Part shown: positions 47,347 to 56,734 of the stretch, one piece after another | Numbering within the stretch: position 1 is the first letter of the stretch | Layout: each line of letters opens with the position of its first letter | The notes under the pieces: model-generated | What the model was told of the DNA's origin: nothing | The model's input: only the letters and a program-made list of their open reading frames with translations | Database searches by the model: none | Position numbers and translations under genes: made by a program | Source of the DNA: Sphaerospermopsis torques-reginae ITEP-024 | Lineage (GTDB): Bacteria; Cyanobacteriota; Cyanobacteriia; Cyanobacteriales; Nostocaceae | Direction: 5' to 3' | Assembly (NCBI RefSeq): GCF_019598945.1 | Contig: NZ_CP080598.1 | Location: forward strand, 992,001 to 1,056,000 | DNA: 64,000 nucleotides

Positions 47347-47600
47347 CTAGCGAATTGATTAGTTTCAAATTTTTGGGATTAAGTAAGTGATTGAAATTCA
47401 ATAACTAGGGGTGGACAATCTTACAAGTTTAGCATTTTCCTGTTTTTCCGCTTAGGGATTTGGCGCGACTATCAACACAACAGTCGGAATGCCACTTCAA
47501 TTTGTAAATACTAGAACTTGTTTGGGCGGGTGACGGGGGACACTTATGTCATTGCCCAATGGGGTTGGTTGTTCTTGTTCTGTGTCCTTCTGAACTTATG
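47316..47600 (-). ncRNA. Candidate structured non-coding RNA or element, with a terminator
   Basis: A gene-free stretch without heptamer repeats that folds well. CAAGTT (47424-47429) pairs with AACTTG (47515-47520); inside it TGGC+CGACT (47461-47470) pairs with AGTCG+GCCA (47482-47494). Beside it GGACAC (47538-47543) pairs with GTGTCC (47582-47587) and encloses CCC-AAT-GGG. On the minus strand it ends in a terminator-like hairpin with a U-run. No family (6S, tmRNA, RNase P, SRP) fits what I can see. Strand is inferred from the terminator. Confidence 0.35.
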
Positions 47601-47684
47601 AATATAATCTAGCATTCTTTTTTTCTGATGCAATGACTTGTTTACGAAAGTTGATGTTTTGTTTCATTTAGCAATATTGGGAGC

Positions 47685-47816
47685 AGGTGACAGGTGACAG
47701 GTGACAGGTGACAGGTGACAGGTGACAGGTGACAGTGTAAGAGGGAATAGGGAAGGTTAATAAACCAATTACCAATTACCAATTACCAATTACCCATTAC
47801 CCATTACCCATTACCA
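47685..47816. repeat. GGTGACA STRR then CCAATTA STRR
   Basis: About seven AGGTGAC heptamers (47685-47735), then after a short gap about eight CCAATTA/CCCATTA heptamers (47765-47816) that run up to the stop codon of the aldo/keto reductase gene. Confidence 0.9.
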
Positions 47817-48770
47817 TTCCCACATAATTCCGGTATTGTCGAAATGGCTGGTGACAATGCGGCCAATATTGTCTATTTGGGCTATTTCTTCAGCAGAAAG
47901 CTTGACTTCTGCTGATTTGGCGTTGTCTTGTGCTTGTTGAGGATATCTTGCACCTGCGATCGCATTACTTTGGGGTTGGGCTATTAACCAGGCTAATGCT
48001 AACTGCGCTAAACTACAATTATGTTTTTCTGCTATTGGTCTAAGTTGGTCTAATGCTTGTTGAGCGCGTTCAAAATTCTCTCCTTGAAATAACTTATTTT
48101 TCGCTCGGTTATCTTCTGGATCAAATTTATGTCCTGGGGTAAATTTACCAGTTAACAATCCTTGTGCTAAGGGTGAATAAGCCAAAATTGAAATATTATT
48201 TTCCACACAATAAGGCATGGCATCGGTTTCTACATTCCGCCAAAATAGAGAGTAAGCTGGTTGTAAACTATCAATTCTGCCATATTGGGCGGCTTGTGCT
48301 AGTTGTTCACGGGAAAAATTAGAAACACCGATGGCGCGAATTTTACCTTGTTCTTTTAAGTGATTTAAGGCACTCATGGTTTCCTCTATGGGAACGATTT
48401 CACTGTTAAAAGAACCAGATGGCCAATGAATTTGATAAAGGTCGATATAATCAGTTTGGAGATTTTTTAGAGAACGTTCACAAGCTTCTATCACTTGTGG
48501 ATATTTGAGATGATTGGAAAAAACTTTAGTAGCATATTCCACGCGATCGCGTACATCGGACAAAGCCTGGGCTACAATCTGTTCAGAATGTCCATCACCA
48601 TAAACTTCAGCAGTATCTATAGTTGTTATTCCCGCTTCATAAGCAGCGCGAATGGTTTTAATTGAATCTGCATCTTCTATTCCCACCCACATTCTCTTTC
48701 CTGCTTGCCAAGTTCCCATTAAAATGGGTGTAATTTTAACGGTGGATGTACCCAGTGTGCGTTTTTCCAT
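47811..48770 (-). CDS. Aldo/keto reductase
   Basis: 319 residues, NADPH-dependent (alpha/beta)8 oxidoreductase. The catalytic tetrad is visible: Asp and Tyr in IDTAEVYGDGHSEQIV, Lys in YATKVF, His in YQIHWPS. The C-terminal NADP site includes AIAGARYPQQAQDN. The last few residues (NTGIMWEW) lie at the edge of a repeat. The substrate is unknown. Confidence 0.9.
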   Translation of the reverse strand: MEKRTLGTSTVKITPILMGTWQAGKRMWVGIEDADSIKTIRAAYEAGITTIDTAEVYGDGHSEQIVAQALSDVRDRVEYATKVFSNHLKYPQVIEACERSLKNLQTDYIDLYQIHWPSGSFNSEIVPIEETMSALNHLKEQGKIRAIGVSNFSREQLAQAAQYGRIDSLQPAYSLFWRNVETDAMPYCVENNISILAYSPLAQGLLTGKFTPGHKFDPEDNRAKNKLFQGENFERAQQALDQLRPIAEKHNCSLAQLALAWLIAQPQSNAIAGARYPQQAQDNAKSAEVKLSAEEIAQIDNIGRIVTSHFDNTGIMWEW

Positions 48771-48916
48771 AGTTTTGCTCTAATTTTGCTCTAATTTTGC
48801 TCTAATTTCTGACAAAAGCTAAGGTAATTAGGAAACCAATAAACTTTTAACCTATTCCCTGTAACCTGTCATCTATCACCTATCACCTATCACCTGTCAC
48901 CTAATAAAAGACGCTC

Positions 48917-49486
48917 ATGGAACTGACTACCACTTTTCACGCTCTCAAAGAATGGTCTGTAGCCGTAAATGCTTTAGAAAGCGGACAAACAATTATGTTA
49001 CTACGTAAAGGTGGTATTCATGAAAGAGGGGGACGCTTTACCGTTGCTCATGAACAGGTTTTACTTTATCCTACTTACGAGCATCAACAATCTTTTATGC
49101 TCAAAGCTGAATATGCTGATTTGGTGTATCCCGTTACATCAGGATGGCATCCAGAAACAACTCGCATTGGTAGTTGGGCGGAAATTACGGATATTTTACC
49201 TGTAGCGGATGAGTCTATTGTGAGTAAATTATTGCCTTTTCATATTTGGAACGAGTATTTTATTAGCGATCGCCTGAAATGGAAAGCACGTCAACCTTTA
49301 TATATTCTGTTATTACGAACTTATAAACTACCCCAGGTGCAGTATATTCCTTATTTGCCTGAATATGGTGGTTGTAAATCTTGGATTGATTTAAATCAAC
49401 AAGTGCAGTTAGAAGGTTCAAAAGCGGTTTTATCGGATGATGTTTATGGTAAGCTAGTTGAGACTATTCGTGGAATTATTGTCTGA
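48917..49486 (+). CDS. DUF1802 family protein
   Basis: 189 residues. The pattern HALKEWSVAVNALESGQTIMLLRKGGIHERGGRF...LLYPTYEHQ is diagnostic of DUF1802, of unknown function, found in cyanobacteria and others. Its stop codon lies inside the first unit of the tandem repeat that follows (GTCTGAATCAGG), so the repeat has either captured or set the C-terminus. Confidence 0.82.
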   Translation: MELTTTFHALKEWSVAVNALESGQTIMLLRKGGIHERGGRFTVAHEQVLLYPTYEHQQSFMLKAEYADLVYPVTSGWHPETTRIGSWAEITDILPVADESIVSKLLPFHIWNEYFISDRLKWKARQPLYILLLRTYKLPQVQYIPYLPEYGGCKSWIDLNQQVQLEGSKAVLSDDVYGKLVETIRGIIV

Positions 49487-50096
49487 ATCAGGATATCCAG
49501 GATTATAGGATTTACAAGATAGGAGAGAAATTAAAAATTAAAAATCTGCGTTCATCTGCGTTCATCTGCATTTCATTAGATAATTTGTCTGAATCAGGAT
49601 GTCCAGGATTTAAGGATTTACAGGATGTGGGTTTTTTTGGTGGGAGTTTTGATTTTTAGGATGTGGGGATTTTGAGGATTTTGGATTTTGTCTGAATCAG
49701 GATGTCCAGGATTTAAGGATTTACAGGATGTGGTTTTTTGGTGAGAGTTTTGATTTTTGGGATGTGGGGATTTTGAGGATTTTGAATTTTGTCTGAATCA
49801 GGATGTTCAGGATTTAAGGATTTACAGGATGTGGGTTTTTTGGTGGGAGTTTTGATTTTTGGGATGTGGGGATTTTGAGGATTTTGAATTTTGTCTGAAT
49901 CAGGATGTTCAGGATTTAAGGATTTACAGGATGTGGGTTTTTTGGTGGGAGTTTTGATTTTTGGGATGTGGGAATTTTGAGGATTTTGGATTTTGTCTGA
50001 ATCAGGATGTTCAGGATTTAAGGATTTACAGGATGTGGGTTTTTTGGTGGGAGTTTTGATTTTTGGGATGTGGGGATTTTGAGGATTTTGAATTTT
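49481..50096. repeat. Tandem array of about 102-bp units
   Basis: Units begin GTCTGAATCAGGATG at 49587, 49690, 49791, 49893 and 49995 (101-103 bp apart), with a partial, diverged unit at 49481. Each holds a 42-bp core ending in ACAGGATGTG and a GGGAGTTTTGATTTT segment. Copies differ by a few bases only. Confidence 0.9.
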
Positions 50097-50217
50097 GTTA
50101 ATTTTGTAAATTAAGCAAGATGTAATTTTACTAATTTATTAATTTTTATATTATATAAAATATAAATAATATATGATACAAATAAAAATCTTCAACACCA
50201 ACAGACGACTAATAAAT

Positions 50218-50505
50218 CACATCCTGAAAATCCTCAAATCCTGGACATCCTGATTCAGACAAATAAAAATCTTAAACACCAACAAACAACTAATAAATCA
50301 CATCCTGAAAATCCTCAAATCCTGGACATCCTGATTCAGACAAATAAAAATCTTAAACACCAACAAACAACTAATAAATCACATCCTGAAAATCCTCAAA
50401 TCCTGGACATCCTGATTCAGACAAATAAAAATCTTCAACACCAACAGACGACTAATCAATCACATCCTGAAAATCCTCAAATCCTGGACATCCTGATTCA
50501 GACAA
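50218..50505. repeat. Inverted tandem array of 81-bp units
   Basis: Units start CACATCCTGAAAATCCTC at 50218, 50299, 50380 and 50461, exactly 81 bp apart. The 42-bp core is the reverse complement of the core in the 102-bp array, with a few changes, while the rest of the unit (AAATAAAAATCTTAAACACC) is different. Confidence 0.9.
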
Positions 50506-50616
50506 ATAAAAATCTTAAACAATCAAAAATCATCAATCAAAATTCTGGACATCCTGACTTCTTGAACTCCTGACTCCTAGTATACAATAAAAATAAATCA
50601 ACCAGAGGTAATCTAA

Positions 50617-51420
50617 ATGGCAACCCAACTTAGTGAACCAACAACTGCACCGAAAACAGTCAAACAACTGGTAATCTCTTGGGAAGCTTTACCCGATGAT
50701 TTTCAGTTAGAGGATGAACCGGTGGAAAATACAGGACAACCCCTTTTAGCAGGTGCATTACGGGAAAGTTTAGAAATAGCAGGTTTTATCAAACCAGAAA
50801 TGCTAATAGTTTCTAATTTTGGACTTTGTGCGACAGTTAATGGTGAAATTGTTGTTAAAGCACCAGATTGGTTATATATACCATCTGTGAAAGAAGTTTT
50901 GCCAGAACGCAGAAGTTATACATCATATTTAGAAGGTGAATTTCCCTTAATAGTCATGGAATTTTTATCTCATAATGATGGGGGAGAATATTCTGTGAAA
51001 AGGAGTTTTCCTCCAGGAAAATGGTTTTTTTATGAACAGGTTTTACAAGTTCCTATTTACGTGATTTTTGAACCTAATGGGGGTTTATTAGAATTTTATG
51101 AATTAAAAAATGACCGCTATCAATTGCAATTACCAGATGAAAATGGTCGTCATTGGATTGAAAACATGGGGTTATTTTTAGGAACTTGGCAAGGTGAAAA
51201 AGAAGGTAGAAACGGTTATTGGTTAAGGTGGTGGGATAAAGATGGTAATTTGTTACCTTGGGGTTTAGAACAAATTGCTAAAGAAAAAGAAGTTGCAGAA
51301 CAAGAAAGACAACGTGCGGAACGAGAACGGGAACGTGCAGAACAAGAAAAACAAGAAAAGGAGAGATTAATAGCTTTTTTAGTTTCCCAAGGTATTGATC
51401 CGAATAATTTACCTACTTAA
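50617..51420 (+). CDS. Uma2 family (DUF820) endonuclease-like protein
   Basis: 267 residues. The Uma2 core spans about 60-215 with APDWLYIPS and LIVMEFLS (PD-(D/E)xK-fold positions) and PIYVIFEPNGGLLEFYEL. The C-terminal 55 residues are a charged coiled coil (RAERERERAEQEK), a frequent cyanobacterial variant. Very abundant family; the function is unproven. Start preceded by AGAGGTAATCTAA. Confidence 0.85.
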   Translation: MATQLSEPTTAPKTVKQLVISWEALPDDFQLEDEPVENTGQPLLAGALRESLEIAGFIKPEMLIVSNFGLCATVNGEIVVKAPDWLYIPSVKEVLPERRSYTSYLEGEFPLIVMEFLSHNDGGEYSVKRSFPPGKWFFYEQVLQVPIYVIFEPNGGLLEFYELKNDRYQLQLPDENGRHWIENMGLFLGTWQGEKEGRNGYWLRWWDKDGNLLPWGLEQIAKEKEVAEQERQRAERERERAEQEKQEKERLIAFLVSQGIDPNNLPT

Positions 51421-51569
51421 AGGTAAAGTAAACCTTTGATAGATCCAGGACTTCTTTAAGAAGTCCGGGATGTGAATCTTATACATGAAATGTCATATTT
51501 TTTATCAAAGTTGCAATTTTACTAGCAATTCAATATAAAATCTAAGATTCAAAATCTAACTATCGCACC

Positions 51570-52961
51570 ATGACAAATCTCACTCCTAATTCTAGTTTCA
51601 GTGTGACACTACGCTTACAAATTCCCAACCGGGTGGGAATGTTAGCATCTGTAACACAGGCGATCGCAACCAGTGGTGGTAATCTCGGACAAATAGATTT
51701 AATTGAACAAACCCGCCAAGAGTCTATCCGTGATATTACTGTAGATGCAGCAAGTACAGAACAAGCGGAAACTATTGTTCAAGCGGTAAAAGAGCTAATT
51801 GATATTAAAGTCATAGATGTTTATGATCGGACTTTTAATTTACATCGTGGCGGGAAAATCAGTATTGCGAGTAGGATTCCTTTAAAAAGTGTTTCTGATT
51901 TAGCAATGGCCTACACTCCAGGAGTAGGAAGAATTTGTAAAGCGATCGCCCAAAACCCAGAAGAAGTTTATCACCTCACCATTAAACAAAACACCGTCGC
52001 CATTGTCACCGATGGTAGCGCGGTTTTAGGTTTAGGAAACTTAGGACCAGCAGCAGCTTTACCCGTGATGGAAGGTAAAGCCATGTTATTTAAAGAATTT
52101 GCAGGTATAGATGCTTTCCCCATCTGTTTGGATACTCAAGATACAGAAGAAATTGTCAAAGCAGTCAAAAATATCGCCCCTGTATTCGGTGGTGTGAACC
52201 TCGAAGATATAGCAGCACCTCGTTGTTTTGAAATTGAAAAAAGACTGCAAGCAGAATTAGATATACCCATTTTTCATGATGATCAAAATGGTACTGCAAT
52301 TGTCACTTTAGCTGCTTTACTGAATGCGTTAAAATTAGTCAATAAATCAATTGCAGATATCCGCATTGTCATTAATGGTGCTGGTGCTGCGGGGATCGCA
52401 GTTGCCCGCTTACTGAGAAAAGCCGGTGCAGAACAAATTTGGATGTGTGATTCTAAAGGCATTATCTCTATTAATCGCACAGATTTGAACGAAGAAAAAA
52501 GGGAATTTGCTGTTAAAGCACAAGGAACTTTAGCAGGTGCTACCCAAGGAGCAGATGTATTTATTGGGTTGAGTGGACCTGGAGTTTTAACACCAGAAAT
52601 GGTACAAGGTATGACAAAGGATGCAATTGTGTTTGCAATGGCCAATCCCATTCCCGAAATTCAACCAGAATTAGTACCTAAAAATGTTACAGTCATGGCC
52701 ACTGGCCGTAGTGACTACCCCAATCAAATTAATAACGTTCTCGCTTTTCCTGGGGTATTTCGTGGGGCGTTAGATTGTCGAGCGAAAACAATTACAACTA
52801 ATATGTGTTTAGAAGCTGCTAATGCGATCGCCTCTTTAGTCAAACCTTCTGATTTAAATCGGGAACATATCATTCCTTCGGTGTTTGATGAGCGTGTTTC
52901 TACCGCTGTTGCAGCTGCTGTCAAACAAGCTGCACGGAAAGAAGGTATTGCTCAGAGTTAA
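51570..52961 (+). CDS. NAD(P)-dependent malic enzyme with N-terminal ACT domain
   Basis: 463 residues. An ACT-like regulatory domain (about 10-80, [23 protein letters not shown]) precedes the malic enzyme core. The latter has [13 protein letters not shown], substrate Lys in [12 protein letters not shown], metal site FHDDQNGTA, and the nucleotide loop [11 protein letters not shown]. It converts malate to pyruvate and CO2. The ACT domain suggests allosteric control by an amino acid. A hairpin terminator follows. Confidence 0.92.
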   Translation: MTNLTPNSSFSVTLRLQIPNRVGMLASVTQAIATSGGNLGQIDLIEQTRQESIRDITVDAASTEQAETIVQAVKELIDIKVIDVYDRTFNLHRGGKISIASRIPLKSVSDLAMAYTPGVGRICKAIAQNPEEVYHLTIKQNTVAIVTDGSAVLGLGNLGPAAALPVMEGKAMLFKEFAGIDAFPICLDTQDTEEIVKAVKNIAPVFGGVNLEDIAAPRCFEIEKRLQAELDIPIFHDDQNGTAIVTLAALLNALKLVNKSIADIRIVINGAGAAGIAVARLLRKAGAEQIWMCDSKGIISINRTDLNEEKREFAVKAQGTLAGATQGADVFIGLSGPGVLTPEMVQGMTKDAIVFAMANPIPEIQPELVPKNVTVMATGRSDYPNQINNVLAFPGVFRGALDCRAKTITTNMCLEAANAIASLVKPSDLNREHIIPSVFDERVSTAVAAAVKQAARKEGIAQS

Positions 52962-52970
52962 GAAAATGAC

Positions 52971-52996
52971 AAACCCACAAATGTGGGTTTACAATT
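52971..52996 (+). terminator. Intrinsic terminator after the malic enzyme gene
   Basis: AAACCCACA (52971-52979) pairs with TGTGGGTTT (52982-52990) with a 2-nt loop, followed by ACAATTCT. Same type as at 24421. Confidence 0.6.
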
Positions 52997-53061
52997 CTCA
53001 TATATTTTCACAACAAAACAGCCATGAAATATTCACTTGTTATAGGTTTAGCAGCAGAGAT

Positions 53062-53263
53062 TTTAACTTTATTTAGGGCTTGCTGAATAAATGTAAAACC
53101 CAGATAAATCACAGGTGTGAGGCTATTTGATGGGAAACAAAGTGCAAGATTTTTGAAGATTAGACCTGAAAAACTGTGCATTTTGGAAACCGAAAATCCA
53201 AAAATTTGGGGATGACAGATAGCTGAAACTGTTCCCTGTTCCCTGTTCCCTGTTAAGCCCACA
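53062..53263. other. Left edge of the mobile region
   Basis: AGGGCTTGCTGAATAAATG at 53078 looks like an insertion-sequence end, but no matching right end is visible. CTGTTCC heptamers follow at 53229-53255. No intact gene. Confidence 0.35.
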
Positions 53264-53430
53264 TTCCGCACTTCGCTTTGTAATACATTAAGATTACGAA
53301 AATTGGGGTTAATGGTGGTTGAATAGCGATCGCCGAAGGGCTATAATTCATACGTTTAAATACTGAATAATATCAACATTTTTTGTAAAATTTATCGAAG
53401 TATTAACGTATTACATTTTGAAGTGCGGAA
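53264..53430. mobile_element. MITE-like element of 167 bp
   Basis: The ends TTCCGCACTTC (53264) and GAAGTGCGGAA (53420-53430) are perfect 11-bp inverted repeats; similarity continues inward (GTAATAC both sides, then TTAA). No coding capacity. It abuts the IS5-type transposase fragment. Confidence 0.5.
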
Positions 53431-53436
53431 AGTCGG

Positions 53437-53679
53437 ATTCAGGTAGTTCTTCGACCAGAGCAGACCAAAGGCTTTACTTTACTCAAAAAACGTTGGGTGG
53501 TGGAACGCACTTACGGTTGGTTGATGGGGTGTCGGCGATTAGTCAGAGATTATGAGTTATTACCCGAAACCTCTGAGACTTTTATCTACCTTGCCATGAT
53601 CCGTATTATGGTGAGGCGACTTTGTGACTTGAAGAAGATTTTGGACAGGTTTTGGAAGAAGAAGTTGGACAAGTTGTAA
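53437..53679 (+). pseudogene. IS5-family transposase, C-terminal fragment
   Basis: About 80 codons without a proper start. RWVVERTYGWLMGCRRLVRDYE and LPETSETFIYLAMIRIMVRR are the C-terminal DDE-domain region (including the catalytic Glu in VVERT) of IS5-type transposases. The N-terminal two thirds are gone, replaced by the MITE-like element. The extra tail CDLKKILDRFWKKKLDKL shares DNA with 57631-57659 in inverted orientation. Confidence 0.75.
53623..53651. repeat. Inverted-repeat partner of 57631-57659
   Basis: 28 of 29 bases match the reverse complement of 57631-57659. A related 19-mer TGGAAGAAGAAGTTGGACA follows at 53653-53671 (16/19 with the pair at 57586 and 57613). Confidence 0.6.
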
Positions 53680-53775
53680 GCTGAAATACTGATTATATCG
53701 TTAAAGAAAGCATCGAGTCAGAGTCAGTATGGAAGAAAGAAGTGGACATAATCCAAAAAATAGAAGAAGAAAGTG

Positions 53776-53814
53776 CAATACTGCTCGGTTAAGGAAAAAG
53801 AGGGAGTAAGATCA
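53776..53814. repeat. 39-bp inverted repeat partner of 56696-56734
   Basis: Exact reverse complement of 56696-56734 over 39 bp. Weaker similarity continues for about 40 bp (TTCGCGT and ACTAG are shared). The two copies lie about 2.9 kb apart and flank the IS4-type transposases. Confidence 0.75.
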
Positions 53815-54132
53815 GGAGAAAAGAGTTCGCGTAGTGTTTACGATAACTAGAAGCCAAGTGAAAACAGAAAAGCCACACCATGAACACAAAACAGTGTCCC
53901 TATGAATAAAATAATATTTAATTGCTCAAATATAAAGGTAAGAACGCGAAAATATGATAAGACTAACTAGCAGTTTTTTTAATCATAAAAGAAGGTTGAT
54001 TGATAGTGGTACTACCACAGCTAAAACCAGTGCTGGAAAAGCCGAAATATCCATTAAATCAGTAATCAAACGGTATACTTTCTCAGAACCATTATCTTCA
54101 ATTACATATTCAATCACACGAATAGGAATTCT

Positions 54133-54143
54133 GGTTGCACCTT
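54133..54143. repeat. 11-bp target-site duplication (left)
   Basis: GGTTGCACCTT, identical to 55483-55493, directly flanks the nested IS. Confidence 0.85.
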
Positions 54144-55482
54144 GAGGGGGCGACAAAGGAGTTAAAGAGGTTGCTGGATAAGGATCACAGCCCTCATACC
54201 CTGCTGATAAAATGGCATCTTATTGCGAACTAACGCCATCATCTCCAAGACCAATTCTTGACACTCATTCATAGAAACTATCCAACTAGAACCATACAAA
54301 CCTATCCAAAAATCACTATGTCTTCTTCTAGTTCTTTGATGTTCACTCATCCGACAAACATAAGATTGTTGTCTTTGAGATTGAGTTTTTTTACCTTGTA
54401 ACCATGCAGAAGTCATTGCTAAAGCAATCAATAAAATTATCCGCACAAGTCTATCAGGAGAAGCCTGAGAACCTTCTAAATTATAACCCCCAGTTTTACA
54501 ATCTTTAAACATAGCCTCAATCCCAAAACGTTGGCTATATATTTTGATAGTTGTTGATATATCTGTGAGATTAGTTGATAAATACCAAGGTTCTAATTCT
54601 TGCTTACCGCGATACTTTCGTTTCCAATAAACGGCTAAATTACAACGACCAAAACCTTTCTCCTGTGTGAGATTAACATTTTCATAAAATCTCCGACCTC
54701 CCGGATAAATTGGAATTGTACTCAATGGTTGGAATTTTTGTCTTTTTTCTTGAAATGTGGTATCTTTTTTCTGTCTGAAGATATACTTCAAACCCTGACC
54801 TTGTAACCATTTTCTTAATTCAGCACCATGAAATTCCCTATCGCCAATAATGACTAATTGATAATTTTTCAATAACCTAATTACCGGACGTAATACTTTT
54901 TGTTGTTCCTGGAGGTTACTGCAACCTTCTTTATCTAGCAGACACCAATATATTGGTAATGCTCTTTTTTGATAAATTACACTTGCCATCAAAATGTTAT
55001 TGTTTTTCCATTGCGTTCTGTCTATAGCAATTACCAATTGGGAGAGCGGTTTAAAGAATCGTGCTAAAATGGCTGTAATAATTGGAAACCATAACAACAC
55101 TACACTCAACTTATTAGAGTTCAAAAATCTTTGTATATGACGACGACGGCTATTTTCTTGTATTGGTAAGGGTAGATTAGCAGCCAATCTTTCTATTCTG
55201 ACTTCTTTCTGTGTTTGAAGTACCCACACCAGCATTTTTAGGGTGATGAACTGTCTGTTGCTCAGGTATTTTTCGAGGATTTCTTGATAAAATGATGGTA
55301 GCATTTATTTTTGTGGTCTTGTTATTTTGACGAGACCATTCTTTTCTACCATCAAACTGCACCCTCTAGATAACTGCTTAATAACCTCACATTATTGTCA
55401 ATAAGCACCAACTTTTTTCAGAGAGTCTATCATCTGTAACCCTTTGCCTGTCTTGGTTTCACTTTGCTTGTCGCCCCCTGAA
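54144..55482. mobile_element. Complete IS4-family insertion sequence
   Basis: 1339 bp between two GGTTGCACCTT direct repeats. Terminal inverted repeats share AGGGGGCGACAA. One transposase ORF on the minus strand fills most of it. Duplication of 10-13 bp is normal for IS4 relatives. Its intact ORF and exact duplication suggest recent movement. Confidence 0.85.
54162..55304 (-). CDS. IS4-family transposase (apparently intact)
   Basis: 380 residues. DDE residues can be placed: IAIDRTQWKNNN (first Asp, about 94), IIGDREFHG (second Asp, about 158) and YSQRFGIEAMFKDCKTGGYNLE (Glu in a Y-(2)-R-(3)-E-(6)-K arrangement, about 265). This is the fold of IS4/IS10-type cut-and-paste transposases. No frameshift or stop is seen. 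Confidence 0.88.
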   Translation of the reverse strand: MLPSFYQEILEKYLSNRQFITLKMLVWVLQTQKEVRIERLAANLPLPIQENSRRRHIQRFLNSNKLSVVLLWFPIITAILARFFKPLSQLVIAIDRTQWKNNNILMASVIYQKRALPIYWCLLDKEGCSNLQEQQKVLRPVIRLLKNYQLVIIGDREFHGAELRKWLQGQGLKYIFRQKKDTTFQEKRQKFQPLSTIPIYPGGRRFYENVNLTQEKGFGRCNLAVYWKRKYRGKQELEPWYLSTNLTDISTTIKIYSQRFGIEAMFKDCKTGGYNLEGSQASPDRLVRIILLIALAMTSAWLQGKKTQSQRQQSYVCRMSEHQRTRRRHSDFWIGLYGSSWIVSMNECQELVLEMMALVRNKMPFYQQGMRAVILIQQPL

Positions 55483-55493
55483 GGTTGCACCTT
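55483..55493. repeat. 11-bp target-site duplication (right)
   Basis: GGTTGCACCTT, partner of 54133-54143. Confidence 0.85.
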
Positions 55494-56273
55494 TCTTTTT
55501 AGATTTACCATCAGGTGCAATCCAAGACAAATAAGAACCATCAGCCAAAGTCTTAACTACCTCAAATTTCACATTCGCTGGCACACGACCAAGGATATGA
55601 CACTTTTGTTGGATTGCGGCATGAACCATTTTAAAAGAATGCAATCCCCTATCCCACATTAACAACATTCCTTCCCCAACACTGCGATAACCAAATACTT
55701 TAGCATTGGCTGGAGTATCAGGAACATCAAAAACTGTTCCGTCTATAGCCATCAATCTTAAGTTTCCCAAAAAAGCACCTGGTGTTTGTATTGTAGCTAG
55801 GGGTTTTGCTACCATTTCAAACAAACGAGTCATCACAGCAGGACCGATTCTTTGACGTGCTTCGCTGATGGATGAGGAAGTTGGTGCAGTAAAACGTAGA
55901 CGATGGGGTATTTGTCAACTACTCAAACCTTGAATCAAATTTTTGAAGACATCAACTATGGAGTCAGTTGACCAAAAACTCATGGCAATGACTAAAGCTA
56001 CAACTACGTGAGTGGGTAGTATTCGTTCTCTTCGCTCTTGAGACGAAGTATTGATGATTGCCCTATGTATAGTTTGAGCGGGAATGACTTGTTCTAACGC
56101 CACAAGCAATTGCGCTTTGGCCACTGATGCTGTAATGACTTCAAAGTTGATTAGTGACATTTGCACCCCTGTTGAGTTTCATTTTAGTTGTAAAATAGTA
56201 TAAAATGAATAGGCATTTGTTCTCTTAATTATTCCGCGAACAAATTATTTTTTCTCATTCCCTCCGTAAGTCA

Positions 56274-56654
56274 ATGCCTGCAAAAGACTCAGATATTATT
56301 TCTAGAGCCGAATTAATACAACAAGCTATTGCGACTTTACAACTATCTATTCAACAAATTCAGGCTTCTGGGGAGGTAGCGCCTCCTGGGTGTTGTGTTT
56401 TGCGTTACCAAGCACGGGGTAAACAGGGTACTTACTGGTATTACAAGTTGCAGGCTAATCAACCTATCTTTCCTACTCAACAACCTGATAAACTCAGCAA
56501 ATATAAGCATTTAGGCAAAGCTGGCAGCCCAAATCATATTCATGCTGTCCTCTCGGTTGCCAGACGAAACCAAATTGACCACTTGCAGTCTTGTATTGAT
56601 TCTCTTAGGCAAAATTGGGTTGAATTATACGATAGCCTCAAAGAGAAAAAGTAA
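56274..56654 (+). CDS. Hypothetical protein of the transposon remnant
   Basis: 126 residues. An N-terminal helix (ISRAELIQQAIATLQLSIQQIQA) is followed by a beta region with VLRYQARGKQGTYWYYKLQA, then SKYKHLGKAGSPNHIHAVLSVARRNQIDHLQ. Positively charged and probably nucleic-acid binding. I do not recognise a family. It lies 246 bp upstream of the decayed tniQ on the same strand and may be a cargo or accessory gene of that element. Confidence 0.5.
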   Translation: MPAKDSDIISRAELIQQAIATLQLSIQQIQASGEVAPPGCCVLRYQARGKQGTYWYYKLQANQPIFPTQQPDKLSKYKHLGKAGSPNHIHAVLSVARRNQIDHLQSCIDSLRQNWVELYDSLKEKK

Positions 56655-56695
56655 ATTTTCTAGTTCTCGTAATCATAACGCGAACACATTTCCCT

Positions 56696-56734
56696 TGATC
56701 TTACTCCCTCTTTTTCCTTAACCGAGCAGTATTG
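56696..56734. repeat. 39-bp inverted repeat partner of 53776-53814
   Basis: Exact inverse copy of 53776-53814, containing CCTCTTTTTCCTTAACCGAG. The ORF that follows begins within it. Confidence 0.75.

Larger units (their letters stand above)
53983..56166 (-). pseudogene. IS4-family transposase, nonsense mutation and split by another IS
   Basis: Reading 56166 downwards: an Nterm_IS4-like start (RRERILPTHVVVALVIAMSFW), a TGA at 55917-55915, then the same frame continues through SISEARQRIGPAVMTRLFEM and the first catalytic Asp region (LMAIDGTVFDVPDT). At GKSKKKGAT it is cut by the IS at 54144-55482. Removing the IS and one 11-bp duplication rejoins the frame to RIPIRVIEYVIEDNG...YRLITDLMD, which is IS4-like. 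The end is truncated and frameshifted before the YREK motif. Confidence 0.8.

Noticed and set aside
49481-50505. CRISPR-like array
   Set aside because: The units are 81-102 bp and repeated over their whole length; there are no unique spacers and no cas genes nearby.
53954-54145. Plus-strand ORF of 63 codons
   Set aside because: Antisense to the IS4-type transposase 3' fragment, whose minus-strand reading RVIEYVIEDNG is clearly the real one.
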